A stretch of DNA of 64,000 nt, taken from NCBI GenBank assembly GCA_025175895.1, contig CM045990.1, positions 56,297,704 to 56,361,703 on the forward strand. Direction: 5' to 3'. The notes beneath the pieces were generated by a model. The model searched no databases. It saw only the letters and a program-made list of their open reading frames with translations, and was not told where the DNA came from. This DNA is from Wurfbainia villosa. Its lineage: Eukaryota; Streptophyta; Magnoliopsida; Zingiberales; Zingiberaceae. Numbering within the stretch: the first letter of the stretch is position 1; each line of letters starts with the position of its first letter. Positions 25,217 through 38,672 of the stretch are shown piece by piece. The position numbers and the translations under genes were made by a program.

Positions 25217-28200
25217 CGAGCTGGCATAGAAGGATCGAGGCCGCAAAAAGTAGGAACCGTGGAAGATTGGAGAAGTAACAAAAGAAGAAGAAGAAAAACA
25301 AAAACAAAAAGAAAGCCAAATCCGTGAGCTTTTGTGGGGTTATTAACGGCGGCAGAACCAATCACAATATTGAAATTTCTTAGTCTTTTCCAGCCAAGAA
25401 AGGAGAAACGAAATCGAAATGTAAGGGATCGAGCAGGCGCAGGCGATGGAATCTCGTTCGACTTGAGGTAACGAGGTCAACGCAGCTCCGTTTCTACAAG
25501 CTATTTAGATGGGGAGGTCAGAGGTGGTAGCAGGGAAGTAACAAAATAAATATAGAAACTTATCTAAAATATTTTACTTATTATAAAATGTATTTTATTT
25601 TTTTAATATATATTTATTTTATCATTTTAAAATATATTAAGCCGTATCCAAATCCCATTTAATTCCTTTCAAATCGTGAAGTAATGAATGTATCTGGATA
25701 TTAACATTGACAAAAAAAATGTATAAGAATATTTTTTTAATAATGCCACGCGGGAAGAGTTCATGACTAACATGGTACAACAACGGATTAATTAATAGTT
25801 TTAATCTTATGTAAATATGAGAATATCATTTCTTTATGTATTAATTATTAATTTTAAGAGTTAAAGGTCGTGAGTTATTTACGGATTTCAACATTTATAC
25901 CATAAAAGATTATTTATTCTATTTATTGAAGTCCGCCAATAAAGCACTAAAGGCATAACACGCGTCATTGATCATAAAATTTATAATGTCATATAAATAA
26001 TGAACATACTAAAAAAAATAGTCTTGCTGTAATAATTTAAGTTACATAAATTATTTGTGATATTTTTTCTTAATTTACACGAATTCCCAACTCAGTTTTA
26101 TATATTAACAACTGGTAGTGGTGATCAAAGCAATGAAATTTATTAATTCAATTCCTTGTCAAAACTCAATCACATTCGTCTACTTCCAAAATGACCTCAT
26201 TATCGTTTCCAGATAAGTCCTATCCTAACACCTCATTCGTCTACTTTTGTGAGGTTGTGACAAGGATATGTTCGACGTGGATTTTATATTTAACTATCAA
26301 AATCTCAATAATTCAGGGTGTCAATTAACGTTGTGTTGACTTTTTCTCTTTTACGTGCATCATGTAAAGTTAGTAAAACTTGGAGATATGTATTTGTTAT
26401 ATTAAAATAGTAAGTACTCAATTGAAATTTAATTATAATAGTTTAAAAAAAAATACAAATACCCAACTCATTGCTTTTCTTAATATTGCAATCAATGTGT
26501 TTTACTTTTCCTAATATCGCAATCAATGTGTGAAAAGAGTTCATCGATTTTCCTAACGTTGCAATCAGTTTGTGTTACATGGTTTTTTTGGGTGTGCTTT
26601 ATTTCAAACATCGATAAAAGTATTCATAATGTTAGACTCTGTTTACTGCCAGGAAAGTGATAGAAAAATATAGTATAAAATTCAGTTTGATGGATGCCAA
26701 TTATTATTGCATTGACATGATTTTAGCTGAATGATCTCGTCTCTCTTCGGAATGAATCGAAGATTCGTTTTATCTTTTATATATCTTGTTGGATCAAAAA
26801 GTGAAAAAATCTTCAAGGAGAAAACATGGACAAGGAAGCAGCAACTAACAAGGACTCTACCAAGATGAGTGAAACGATGAACAATATGATCAAGGTCACA
26901 ATTAACGGTGGGATCTTAAGGATAAAATTAAGATCGAGGTCAAGTTAGACAATAGAGACGAGGAAGCAATCTATCAACAGTTAAGTCATCAACAGTAAAT
27001 GATAGATGATTACATTCATGTCACACGGTAGAAATAGATATCAAAGGTCATAAATTTTTTTGAAATATTTATTTTTTCACCATGATAATTTTTGATTGGA
27101 TAAAATATTTTTTATGATTTACTTCTCTTACAATATTTATGCGACAAATCGGGTGAGATAAATTTCATCTTTTTACTCTAAGATATCAAAGAAGATTTGT
27201 AGCAAGCATTATTGGATGACAAAGTCAAGATTGAAGGGTGAAAGTGCAAAAATGTAGATTTATAAAAAAAGATAAGTCATTTTGATTTTTTACTTTTTAG
27301 CCTTCATCTATAATTAAGCGCAACTTACCTAATGAGTGCATATATTTGGAACCTAATGTTTGCTCATGGATGACATAATCCGCATACCAACTCTAATTAA
27401 TTTATTGGGCACAACATTGATCACAATTCCACATCTAATGCATTTACAAAAATCTTTAAATTTTAATTAATTAGAAGGGAGATTGTTGATGGAATGTATT
27501 ATTTCAAAATTAAAATTACAATTAGGTCACTCAATGCTAATTAATTAGTCAAACTTGACCAATAATTGAGCACTATTTGCTTGGTGTCATGTATTAGTAT
27601 TAGCAAAACAATATCTCACAAAATGGCGTGTTCAATTTAAATTAATTTAATAAAATGTCTTCACAAATAGAGAGAATATTAAAAATATACATATACACAC
27701 TGAATAATGTTATGATATTTTTTAATTCAAATAAAATTCAATAATATATTTGTTAAGTAGCTGTAATAAAAATGATAAAAAAAACAAACCTTTAAAATTC
27801 TTAGGACATAGTTTAACAAATGAAAAATAAAAGTTTCTGAGGAGATTAATTAATTTATTTAACCATGTTTATTATATTGTAAAGGCTCAATTATGTCGTG
27901 AAGTGGACAACATACTAACTCCAACTAAAACACGTGAACTTTTAGAATAAGATGAGATTGATTCAATAACAAGTAATCTAGAAAAGTAACAAAAACATTA
28001 TCTTGGAAATTTAATAATTTATATTTTAAAATAATTTTATGATGTACAATATTGGAAGAGCAAATCTCACAATTAAAAACGTTTTCAAAAACCAATTATC
28101 TTTTTTAATCGATGAAATAAGTGGTTGTAGTTTCTGCTAATTATATTAACAAAATATGCATTGTTTTGGGGTTGTTCCATTTTACCTCACAAAGTTGTAT

Positions 28201-28663
28201 TACTTGCAAAAGTTTCCAAAGCAATCATTAACTGCCTGAAGATTTTGAGATATTTTTGAGTGAAATAGAAGGTTAAATGTTTGAGAGATAAAATGACAAG
28301 TTTAAAGGAGTAAACACAAAAAGTATCTCCATTTTCCTTCCTTCTAAATGGTCGAAAAATAGAAAATATGTTGGGGTTTTTCCATCTCCAGTTTCTACAG
28401 TTCTCCAGTTTCTTTCTTCCTTTCGCCGGAGTCTCTGCTCTTTTTCTGCCGTTCCTCGAAGGAAGGCGAAGTTCCGTAACCTTCCGGAAACCGTAGCTTT
28501 TTTTTTCCTTTGGCATCAACATCCTTCCCTCCTCGCCCGTGGGCACGGGCTGCGAATCTCCATCCCCGCGAAATCCCATGCAAGGTCCGGACAAGTCCAG
28601 CGCGGCAGAGGTTCGTAGATGATGTCATGAAACCACGGTAGATGCGAATGCGACGACCGGAAT
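25217..28663. other. Divergent intergenic region
   Basis: This is the shared upstream region of two divergent genes. The first ~280 bases and the last ~270 bases are GC-richer and fit 5' UTR/promoter sequence. The middle is AT-rich, without a supported gene. At 26479-26572 a short motif (CTAATATTGCAATCAATGTG and variants) occurs three times in degenerate form. Confidence 0.5.
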
Positions 28664-31600
28664 ATGGCGAGGGTCAGCGCGGCTGAGTGGGTGAGGGGTG
28701 GAGGCGGCAAATGCTGCTGTTCCTTCAAGCGGATCACCTTTGTGATTTGCTGCGTTAATCTGGTGGCCGCGCTCCTCGTGATTCGATCTTTCTACACTTC
28801 CTTCTTCTTCCCCCCTTCTTCTGGGCTCAGCCGCAATTCTCTCGCCGGTACGAAGATCAACTTTTTCTTGTTTGGGGTATACATATGCTGACTTTTTAGT
28901 CAATTTTTAAATAAAATGTATTTATTTATTTATTTATTTTTGTTGCAGATCAGACAAAGAGGATGGAAGAATCGATCCGGATACGAAGAGAAATGGAGCC
29001 TTTGGCTCTCGTTAGCGCGGTAAGCTCGCAGGCTTGATTTCTATTCTTTAACACACGGTTTTGGATTGAGGATTTAACTGGTGGAACTTCCCGTTTGATT
29101 GGACTTGAGTAGTCGAGGATGCTCAGGATGAAGTTGATCAGAGAAGAGAAAAAGAGGCGTGTTCAGTTGCCTCAACTGGGGATGCATAAGTTGGCCAGCG
29201 AGATTCTGCAGAGGCTGCATGGTGTTGGCAATACTAACGTGACCGAACAACAGGGTTGGTTATCCTTTTCATGTTTATTTGAGCTTGTTGATCAGTTATT
29301 TTCATGAATTTGTTCACCATGTTGGTTCATACGTTCATGCATAGATAGCTTGATCGTTTGGACTTTGGTGAGCTCAGGTCTCAGGATTTGAAAATGATAT
29401 CTTTAAGAAAGTAGTTGTTTTAATATTTTTTAATATAGCCGACCTCACCCAGTGAGATAAGACTTGGTTGTTGTTGTTGTTGTTCTGAAATTCTTATGGA
29501 ATTTGTGTTTCAAAATTTCAGTCCAGACTTCAGTTAAGTTAACTTTATACTTCTAGATTCAATATCACTAGCTCTGATTCTTTTGCTTCTTTGAACTTCA
29601 ACATCATCCTGTGCTTCCTCTCCCCCTAACTGCTCTATTCGTATACAATGTTAGACTAATAGTTCCCTTTGGTTGGTACAGATGAAACGGGTGTTTCTTT
29701 CAGTGGCATAGCTTTCTAATTGTACTTAGTCACTTAGAATATGTTTCAGGAGTTGCTTGCTGTTTTCCTGTTTCATATTTTTAGCATTTCTGACATTACA
29801 GTTTATTTATGCAACTAAAAGTTCTTATAGGCAACTATCAACCTAGACCCGGCCAAGGTCCGGGTCGGACCCGGACCTGACCCGGAACTGGACCGTGGTC
29901 AACGGTCCGATTAACCGGGTCAACGGGTTTGACCCGGACCCGTGACCGGTCATGGTTTTTTAAAAAACCGAACCGCCGGTTTAAAAAAAAAAAAAAAAAA
30001 ATTGAACGACCATGATTTCGTGGCCGTTGTGCAACGGGCGACCCACCGGGTCGGTCCGAACCGGACCCGACGGGTCGACCGTTTTATTATTTTTTAAAAA
30101 AAAAAAAATTTCAACGGCCACGGCCATTGGAATTTTTTTTTTAATGTTTTTTTTCCCTATAAATACTCCTCCATTCCCTTTCATTTTTTCACAAATCACA
30201 ACTTCTCTTCTCTAATTCTCATTCCCTCATTTGCTTTCAAGTCTCAAGTCATATTTTTACAAATGTCTGGAGCCGGATCAAGTCGTAAGGGTGCGGCCGG
30301 TGCCAGAAAGGGAAAGAGCATAATGCCACCACCGCCCGAGTTCGAGTTCGAGCAAGGCGGCGATTTACCTCAATTCGATATCGGCGACTATGATCTTGAT
30401 AATTCCGGTGATGAATATCAAATATGTCATCATCATCAAAGTCAAGAAAGTAGGAGCAATACATCCAGTACGATGGCGGGTTCTACGGCTACAAGACCAA
30501 CTCGAGTGCCTCGCCCGACATCCGATATCTTCACCAAACATTTCGAAAAAGTAACGCTCCCTTCCGGTGATATGCAAGCAAAATGCAAATATTGTTCGAA
30601 ATGTTACAAATTTCAACAAGGAGGAGGTTACGAAACCCTTACTCGACATGTGGAGAGAAATCATCCGGTAGAAATTGGTATCGATCGTTCTCAAACTCAA
30701 ATTCCGACATTTTCTTCTCAATCGGGTTGGGGTAACGAATCTAAACTTTTTAAATTTGACGAATCTAGATTTAGAGAAGAAATTGCTAAATTTTGTGCGA
30801 TTGAACAACTTTCTTTTAGTTTTAGTGATAAATTATCTTTTGAAAATTGACTTTCTACAAGTGCAAATCCTTCTATTAAACGTATCCCAATAAATACTCT
30901 AAAACGCACACTTTTAAAATTAGTGTTATAACTAAAAAAAGAATTGATTAAAGAATTTTCTAGTTTAAACAGTAAAGTTTCTTTGTGTTCCGATATTTTG
31001 AGTGATCATTGACAAAGTTGTTCATATATGGGTATTACTTGTCATTGAATTGATAATAATTGGGACATTCAAAAAAGATTGCTAGTATATAGATGTTTTA
31101 ATGAAACACACACGACACAAAATATTTCACAACTTAGTTTTGTTATTTTAGAAGAATATGGTCTAACTTCTAAAGTTTTTTCAATTTCTTTTGATAATGC
31201 TAGTGCAAATACCTCTAGTATTAGTGAGCTTATTGATATATGTAAATCATCAATAGGTGAAAGATTTTTTCATATTAGGTGTACATGTCACATTTTAAAT
31301 TTATGTGTTCAAGATGGACTTAAAAATTTACGATCAAATATTCAACCAATTAGGAGTGCAATTCATTATTTATGGACACATCCTCAAGTTATGAAAGAAT
31401 GGAGAAAATTTTGTAAAATAAATGGTAGCCTAAACGGTTTGCACGTGACGTCCCAACTCGTTGGAATTCTACTTATAAATTGTTGTTATCTACTTTTGAA
31501 TACAAAGATTTATTATGTATGTTTTTTCATCAACATATTCAATCACGTGATATTTATTTGTTTTCAAATCAATGGAATATATGCACTAGTATTTGTGAAA

Positions 31601-34600
31601 TTTTAAAAGTTTTTAGTGATGCTAGTGACCAATTATCCGGTATTTATTATCCAACTTCACATTTAGTTTTAACACATTGTTGAAATATTGCATGTATTTT
31701 TAATGAACATATTCAATCAAATGATACTTGTTTATCTCAATGTATTTATGTAATGAAAGAAAAATGGGGAAAATATTTCTTAAACATTCCTGAAATATTT
31801 TTATGTGCTTTTGTTTTAGATCCTAGACTTAAATTAGATGGTTTGCAAGATATGTTAGCATTATATTATGAATATTTAAGCCCTATTACCGAAACTGCTC
31901 CTAATATTTCTTTGATTTTGTTTAATATTAAAACTCATTTACATAATATTTATAATGAATATAACATTAAATATGGTGAACAAACTATTGGACATGAAAT
32001 ACATCAATCCACTACAACTAGTATTATTACTTCTAAACTCACTAAAACACAATTGTTATTAAGGGACTAAAGCGTCACGAGGATCCTCAAGTTCCAGTCA
32101 GGAACTTGAGAATTATTTTACCACTTCTTTTGATTTTAGTGATGCAGATGAAGAAAGCTTCGATATTCTAAAATGGTGGTCGCAAAGAACTCAAATATTT
32201 CCAATCTTATCTATAATGGCAAAAGAAATTCTAGCTTGTCCAGTTTCGACGATTGCAGTGGAACAAGGTTTTAGTATTGGAGGAAATACATTGTACGAGA
32301 GACGTTCTAGCTTAAGGCCAGAAAATTTGGAAGTGCAATGTTTACTCAATGATTGGTCAAAAGCTGCAAGTCGAACCCAACATATTAAAAGTGACGAAGA
32401 AGACCAAGACGAAACAGAGGGAACATCCGAAACTATGACGACGAGAGGAAATACCGAATATGACTGAAATTGATTGAATATAATAAAAATTGAAATGTAA
32501 TTGATTTTTTTTATTGTAATAGGTTTTTTATTTAAGTCCAAGATGTTGAAATTTGAGATGTAATATATTTTTTATTGAGATAATGAAATATTTGATAGAG
32601 TTTTTATAAGTTCAATTGTTAAATTTTTTTTATTTTAATTATTTACATTATTCTTTAAATTTTTATTTATTTAACTAAGACGGCGATTAATCGGACCCGA
32701 ACCCGAATTCGGACCGGACCCGAACCCGGACTGGACCGGGACCCGGACCCGCACCAGAACCGGCGGTTCCACAACCCGGACCGTAATCGGCCACGAGCGG
32801 GCCGGTTAAGGGTCGGTATTTTGTCAACCCGGACCCGGCGGTTCTGACCCGGACCACGGCCAGGTCTAATCAACCTAGCTTTCTGGACAATGATTTCATT
32901 ATTCAATCATGATAAAGACAGTAGATTCGTTTCTCTGCATATTTAGTAATGTCACTTGGTCATTAGAATAATGAGATGATTTTTTGTTCAAAATTTATCA
33001 CACTGTTTCACAGTTTTCATTTGCGCTCTAGTATTCTGGCAATTTAGAAAATGACATCTTGTTGATAATAATAAATGTGCGAAGGGAAGGAGTATGTAAA
33101 CTATGAATGTATAAATATACTTGTGTACACTTCTTCTTTAGTTTCAGGAAGGAGATCACCAATACAAACTATGCTTTCATGGCAAAAATAAGTAAATAAC
33201 AGTATATTTTGATTTCTGTAGGGTTATTTAGGTTCTTTAACGAATTTACTATGCTCAAACTTGGCAATAAAAGAAATTAATGGTTGAGTGGATGCCAATA
33301 ACTGATTACATCCTGGTTTCACATACTTCCTGGAAATTTATGTGCTAAAGGACACTATTATTTGAAAAATAAACTTCAGCTGGAGGGTCTAACAGTTCTA
33401 GTTTGACATGTGAGTTGGTTTGACTTTTGAGCAGCTGCAGTTAATTTATGGCGTGTCCAAAAGCTTGAAGAAGTTAGAAAAGCAACAAACTCAAAATCTT
33501 CAAATTCCAGCATCCCTTTTAGGGAAGCAAGTATGCTTGTACATTTATGTTATATCACAACCTTGATGATTGTTCTTGAATTCATTGTTGGGGTTCGTAG
33601 AGATGCTGAAACAAGCACTAGAGACTAATTGGCCTCTTCTAATGGAAGGAATTGGACTTTGGATCCCAAATAATGTTATCAATGCTCCGCATGATGATAA
33701 ACCCGAAGATGAACCAGATTTTGGTAAATTTGTTTACTTCAAATCTTTAATAATTTGTTCAACATTTACCTTTTCTTTTTGTGTAAAAGGTTGGAACCGC
33801 CAACCTAGCGGCCCCCTCATCCCGGCTCCACAAGTATGAGAGGGAGTAAATAACAGGTGATTATTGATCTTGGTGCGATGGTAAGTGCGGTGAAGGACGT
33901 GACCCGGCGCAGACATTAAATAGCCCGCTGACGCGGGGGATTGAGCCTTCCTCCTTGTGCAAATTTTGCATCGCACTTACCAACGCACCATCTCCGTGGG
34001 GACAGCATTTACCTTTTCTGTCCTTTGCTGATTGTGAAAATTGAGTTGATAATCATCTCATGATGTTTCCTAGTTATGTTGTATGAACATAGTGCTTCAT
34101 TTCACCAATCAGGAGGAACTAATTCAGGAATTCTATAATGTATCTTTGTGTAAAAGAGATAATTCCTGGTCGACCAATGCCTCCTGAATGCCATGCTGAG
34201 CTTCATACTGATTATGATGGAGCTGCAGTTAGATGGGGTCTTACCCACCATAAAGAAAGTGCAGCAGATTGTTGTCAGGCTTGCTTAGATCAGGCAAAAC
34301 GCACAAAGCCAGGGGGAATGAAGTGCAATATATGGGTTTACTGCCCATCAGAATATGGGTGCTATTCACCAGATATATATGAACACAAGCATCAGGAATG
34401 CTGGCTGAAGCAGGTATCACATTTTTCATTTTTGTACATATTACCAACTTAAATTGTTGCTAAACTTTAGATTCTTCCTTTGGTAACTGCAGAAATGATT
34501 CTCTCTTATTATTCGAAGTCAGTTCAAGTAGAGAACACAAACTAACATAGGAAACATTTTAAGGATGAGATGAATGTGAATTGGTCAAAATAAGCATGCC

Positions 34601-36513
34601 ATAATCGTACTGTGACAGTGAAAACAAAAGAACATTGCTGAGGTTGAGAGAATTTCTTTTGTTGTCAATGCCTGAGATTTAAGAAAAAGAGGTTGATGTG
34701 TTATATTAAAACAAGACAGGGTTAGGTTTGTTCAGTATCATACATCAAAGGTCCCTAAGGTTATAAATACACAGGAGTGAGATTCGGTTTTTATAGTGAA
34801 AACATCATCTCATCCCCTATGAGGAATTCACCCTCCTTTGGGGGCCTCCAAATGGCCCTTAAAGACGGCACAATCTTGACTTGTGGTCTAAGAGCCCCTC
34901 ATCCACATGCATAGTTAAAGCATAGATACCTTTCACGTGTCTTCCAATTCAAACAATCCTCCCAACTAGAGATGCTGATTGATATCTAATAAACAAGTCC
35001 CGTTGTAGTTATTATTTCTTTGGTCAGTGCGTATGTGTTTTCATAGATTTGTGAATTGGTTAAGATGTTGTATTATATTATTTGCTAAATGTATTGTTTA
35101 GTATTATATGCAATTATGTCTTGGTTAGGCATGCTAATTTAATTGTTAGTTTGATGAAAATTTTGTTTAGGTTTTGTTCAAGTGATTAAGTTGAAATATT
35201 ATATAGTATATGACCTGTGATGTATGCATTGTTGTTAATATAATTAATGCTGTTTTTTTTAGAAATTCATCTGCATTTGTATATGTATTAGCTTCTGTCA
35301 TGTGGCTTTGAAATAATGACTTGTATTCTGAATACATTGGTGTCAAATCTAGGCGGTAGATTAAGACATTTACCTTATTGAGTTTGGTCATAGCAATAGT
35401 TTCTTGGTCATGTGATCCTGACAAATAGCGCAAAGTGATCTCGACCCAACACCTTTACCTACAAGTTGGTGTCTTGTCATCATATTGAAATGCTCACCTT
35501 AAAAGATAATGCTTCTTTGGCAAGCAACTTTCAATAGGATAGACATGGAACATTACCTGATTTGAAGAATGTTTTTTTTTTCTTTCAATGTGGAGTATGG
35601 AATATAAAGAGAGAGATTTAGCTGTATTTGTGCTCAGCCACTGTTATGTAGCTGATATTGATAATAAAATGAGAAACTACAAGTTTATGTAACTGAAAAA
35701 TACCTCATTTAATGAGGTAAAGTCAATTGCTGAAAGTGGGTATAAAGAAAATTGTGTTAGAAACCATAAAAAAAGGATCCACTGGTTCTCGTTCTATTAA
35801 TTTTGTTATTCTCTACAAAATTAAATGTCTGTAAATCATGCATTTGGCTAGCTCCTGGTAGTAATATGTGTTTGTTCCAAAAATCAATCAATCTCTTCTT
35901 CTATTAACTGCAAAATGGGCTCCACTTGGAGCAAAGATGGATCACTTCTGCTCATTTCCAAACTGTAACAAATTGGTCGATCTTGTGAACTGAAACAGTG
36001 CCTGAGTCAGTTGAGAGTAATAAATGGGCACAAGTTACTGAGGTAATTTGTTTGCCAATCTTTTATTCTACATGTTTGTCTTTGTCACAACGTGCAAGAG
36101 GTCTTAATGTACCTGTATGCCTTTGTCACAACCTTAGTAAAGACTGATCTATTAACTTGACAGTTGACAAGCCCAACCATTGGCCTAAAATATTTAAGCT
36201 CAAGATAATTGGAACTCAGTCATCTTAACTTATAAACCACAACTGACTATGAGATTAAATTGGGCTGTCACAATATTTTCTTTTCTTAATGATTTTGGCA
36301 AGTACACGGGCACAAGTCTCTTACATACATATTTTGCTTGCTCAATCACTTAATGTGCATGTGCATCTTTTTTCTTTTCTTTAATGATCTTGGCAAATGC
36401 AGGCTGCTATGCCACGAATGAATTTCAAAGGCAAATACTCAGAGTCATACCGGAACAATCACCGCAATGTACCCATTGTCGTGCCATGGATGTCAGGTGT
36501 TGTGCAAGTGTAG
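28664..36513 (+). CDS. Plant single-pass membrane protein with Cys-rich Apple/PAN-like C-terminal domain
   Basis: I recognise this as a conserved plant protein but know no established function. Seven exons splice in frame: 28664-28847, 28949-29019, 29113-29254, 33435-33530, 33601-33723, 34157-34413 and 36403-36513, giving about 327 residues. The N-terminus has a basic Cys-rich patch (CCCSFKR) and then one hydrophobic segment (ITFVICCVNLVAALLVI), suggesting a type II membrane anchor. A helical charged region follows. The C-terminal ~110 residues hold conserved cysteines (PPECHAEL, ADCCQACLDQA, KCNIWVYCPSEYGCYSP, HKHQECWLK) in a pattern resembling an Apple/PAN fold; that assignment is inference. 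The acceptor before 34157 (GTGTAAAAG|AG) is weak, but upstream AGs lead to a stop. Introns carry an RTE stub, a 3.0-kb hAT and a SINE. Confidence 0.85.
29435..29484 (+). mobile_element. Diverged RTE LINE 3' end
   Basis: A short stretch matches the RTE 3' terminus (AGCCGAC...CACC.AGTG.GATAAG) and ends in a (TTG)n run. It is in sense orientation in an intron of the membrane-protein gene. It is too short and diverged to show a target duplication. Confidence 0.65.
30158..30165 (+). promoter_or_regulatory. TATA box of the hAT transposase
   Basis: TATAAATA stands about 100 bp upstream of the transposase ATG at 30263, inside the element, followed by a C/T-rich leader. This fits a plant Pol II core promoter. 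Confidence 0.55.
30263..32467 (+). pseudogene. hAT transposase (BED finger, hAT dimerisation domain), broken
   Basis: The N-terminal ORF (30263-30850) has an acidic, low-complexity head and then a BED zinc finger (CKYCSKC ... TRHVERNH). An in-frame TGA ends it at 30850. Homology resumes in pieces: 31079-31606 (FDNASANTSS, HIRCTCHILNLCVQ), 31480-31683 (frame-shifted), 31753-32070 (AFVLDPRLKLDG), and the C-terminal dimerisation domain at about 32150-32460 (WWSQRTQIFPILSIMAKEIL, VSTIAVEQGFS, LRPENLEVQCLLNDW). At least four stops or frameshifts separate these parts, so no functional transposase can be made. The reading order matches plant Ac/Tam3-like or RICESLEEPER-type transposases. Confidence 0.9.
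33777..34004 (-). mobile_element. tRNA-derived SINE with 14-bp target duplication
   Basis: A 228-bp insertion is flanked by perfect copies of CATTTACCTTTTCT (33763-33776 and 34005-34018). Read on the minus strand, its head contains TGGTGCGTTGG, close to a Pol III A box, and GGCTCAATCCC, close to a B box (GGTTCRANNCC), at tRNA-like spacing. The body is GC-rich, unlike the surrounding intron. This combination identifies a SINE; I cannot name the family. Confidence 0.85.
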
Positions 36514-38672
36514 CAGCATTTCTCCTCGATACTATATCATGACTTGCGGAAAAATAGAAAAGGATTTAGGCATTTCTTAGAATTGTTTGACTTCACAATT
36601 CTGCCAGAATTTTTGTCGGCTTGCAGTGTCATTTTAAGTCTGTATCCTTTATGCTCTTGTAGACTTGACAGCGGCATCCCCTCTCTTCTTTAGAGAGTTG
36701 CAAAACACTTCTGTATGGGTTTTGACTTTGCTTGGGTCGAGAAATTCTGCAAGTGGAATATGATGATGTTTATTGACATGTTTCAGGAGCTTCAAGCAGT
36801 TGTGTTCAATTTATGATAATCTCGTATTCTGATCTTTGTTTTGTTTTTGTTTTCATTTCTCTATTTAAATGTTGTCATCCTTGACTATATGGAATTAATG
36901 TTTTTGCTAGCCTCAGAACAGGCAGTTATTTCCTTGCGTTGAATATTAAAATGTTGATACTTATTCAAGCTTATAAAGCCTTCTTTAGTAACTCGTAATT
37001 TATCATGTGAGACTAAACTAGGTGTTACAATTTTCCCACTTAAAGTTTGATACATATGTCAAAATTTAAAATTCAATTCATAGCTTAGAATATTCTTAAT
37101 CGGCGACATGCAAGACTTAATAGCTGCTTAAGGATCAAGGATGAACACTTTTTTTTTTTAACTTTACACTTGTCATTTAAGGTTTAATATTTTTGTGAAA
37201 AACAAAGTTTAATATATATGTTAGAATCATATCTAATGCGAACTTAATTAATATCCACTCAAGGATTAACAAAGTATAATTTGCAATTTAAAATTATTCC
37301 AGATCCACTGTATAAGAAATATGAAGTATATTGTTTACTTGAGAAGTGGAAAATTAAAGAAAAAATATCTTTAAATTATTTTTGATTTTAGATGCTTGAG
37401 TTTTTTATACTTCTGCATGAAAAATTTATTCGATAAATAATCATGTTTGAACCTCCTTAATTTTAAAAAAAAAAACTTATGAAAAATATAAAATTAAAAT
37501 TTCCTCTTGCGTATGAAACATTTAAATGCATAAATAATTGAGTAAAATACTATTTTTGTTCTAACAATAAAAAATAGCAATGTTTTTGGACCAAATCCAA
37601 ATCTGGATACGTTTCTAAATCTCCCTATCGCTTTTCAGAGAATTCCCCATCACAACCTCCCCATCTCTTCAACCGCTCATCCGCATCGCCCTTCTCGTCC
37701 CGCGGCGAGAAAAGCGTTGCCCTAGCCCCGTCGGATCGGCGGCGTCGGACTGAGGACGGCAATAACCCGGCGACGGCGGCGACGTTCCTTTGGCTGAGGA
37801 GAGGCAGGAGCGAGGCCGTGGTCGATCGAGCGACGTAGAACAGGTCCTACTCGTTTCCCACTTTCTTCTGCTCCAAAGCAGGCCGAGACGCGAATTTCTT
37901 AAATTTCCTCTTAAATGTTACTTTGTGATTCCGTACCTACAGTGATCATCCAACACAGCGATTTCCATTGCGGGCGCAAATGCCCGACAACTTTTATGAT
38001 CATACTCAGCATACCTTGTTTGATGCTTCTGCAATGACTTGGTTTTGGATTATGGAATTAGGTGTCCGTGAGTTTTGTCTTTCTCAAAAAAGGGTGACGA
38101 ACCGTCTCACAAAATGTTTTCTTGGATTCTCGAAGAAATGAAGTTTTCGTGAAAGATTTGTTCTGTGCATTTTTCTTATTTTGTGAAGGTACATTAGTGA
38201 ACTGGAGCGTCATAGCAGTGGGCAATTGTTTATATGTGCTTGTTTTAAGAGGTGAGATAACTACAATTTTACAACTTTGAAGTGCTTTGTGCTCTTGCAA
38301 TTAATGGGTGAAGTTTAGAACTATAAAATGTTGGAGTGCTTTTGTTATGAAACAAACCTGTTCCGATAGCCAACAAATGTTGCTGCAAGTATCAAGTTGA
38401 AGGCTGCAGTCACGTAGTGATGCGCTTACTAGCTGTCAAATGCACAAGCTTAAATGATTGATAATTTCACTTTTTCGTTTTCTTGCAGATATATTTGAAT
38501 GAATATTCACTGTGTTTTTCTGAAATCCTAAAGCATGCACCTCTAATAAATATGGTTGAAGTTTATTGATTAATTACCTGGGTTGAAGATGTATGGTTCT
38601 TGTGGGAGTTTTGACTCGAAGGTAGCCGTCTAGAGCTGGAATTATACTGGTAAATAATAGTAAACACACCAT
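36514..38672. other. 3' UTR, spacer, and 5' leader of the FRS gene
   Basis: The first ~400 bases should be the 3' UTR of the membrane-protein gene. An AT-rich spacer follows. From about 37640 to 37843 there is a GC-rich stretch (GGCGACGGCGGCGACG and similar) ending in CAG|GTCCTA. It looks like a non-coding first exon of the FRS gene with an intron running toward 38.6 kb. The intron end is not defined from sequence alone. Confidence 0.5.

Larger units (their letters stand above)
29844..32868 (+). mobile_element. hAT-superfamily DNA transposon, decayed autonomous copy
   Basis: The 3025-bp element is bounded by inverted repeats: the left end reads TAGACCCGGCCAAGGTCCGG and the right end, on the other strand, TAGACCTGGCCGTGGTCCGG. 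It is flanked by ATCAACC on both sides (29837-29843 and 32869-32875), or ATCAACCT if 8 bp is counted, which is the hAT target-site size. Both sub-terminal regions (about 29844-30100 and 32690-32868) are dense in GACCCGGACC-type repeats, probably transposase-binding sites. Inside is a BED-finger transposase with a hAT dimerisation domain, now broken. It is inserted in the third intron of the host gene, in the same orientation. Confidence 0.93.

Noticed and set aside
28187..28903. Several overlapping minus-strand frames opposite the start of the gene at 28664
   Set aside because: They arise from the GC-rich leader and first exon read backwards and show no family wording.
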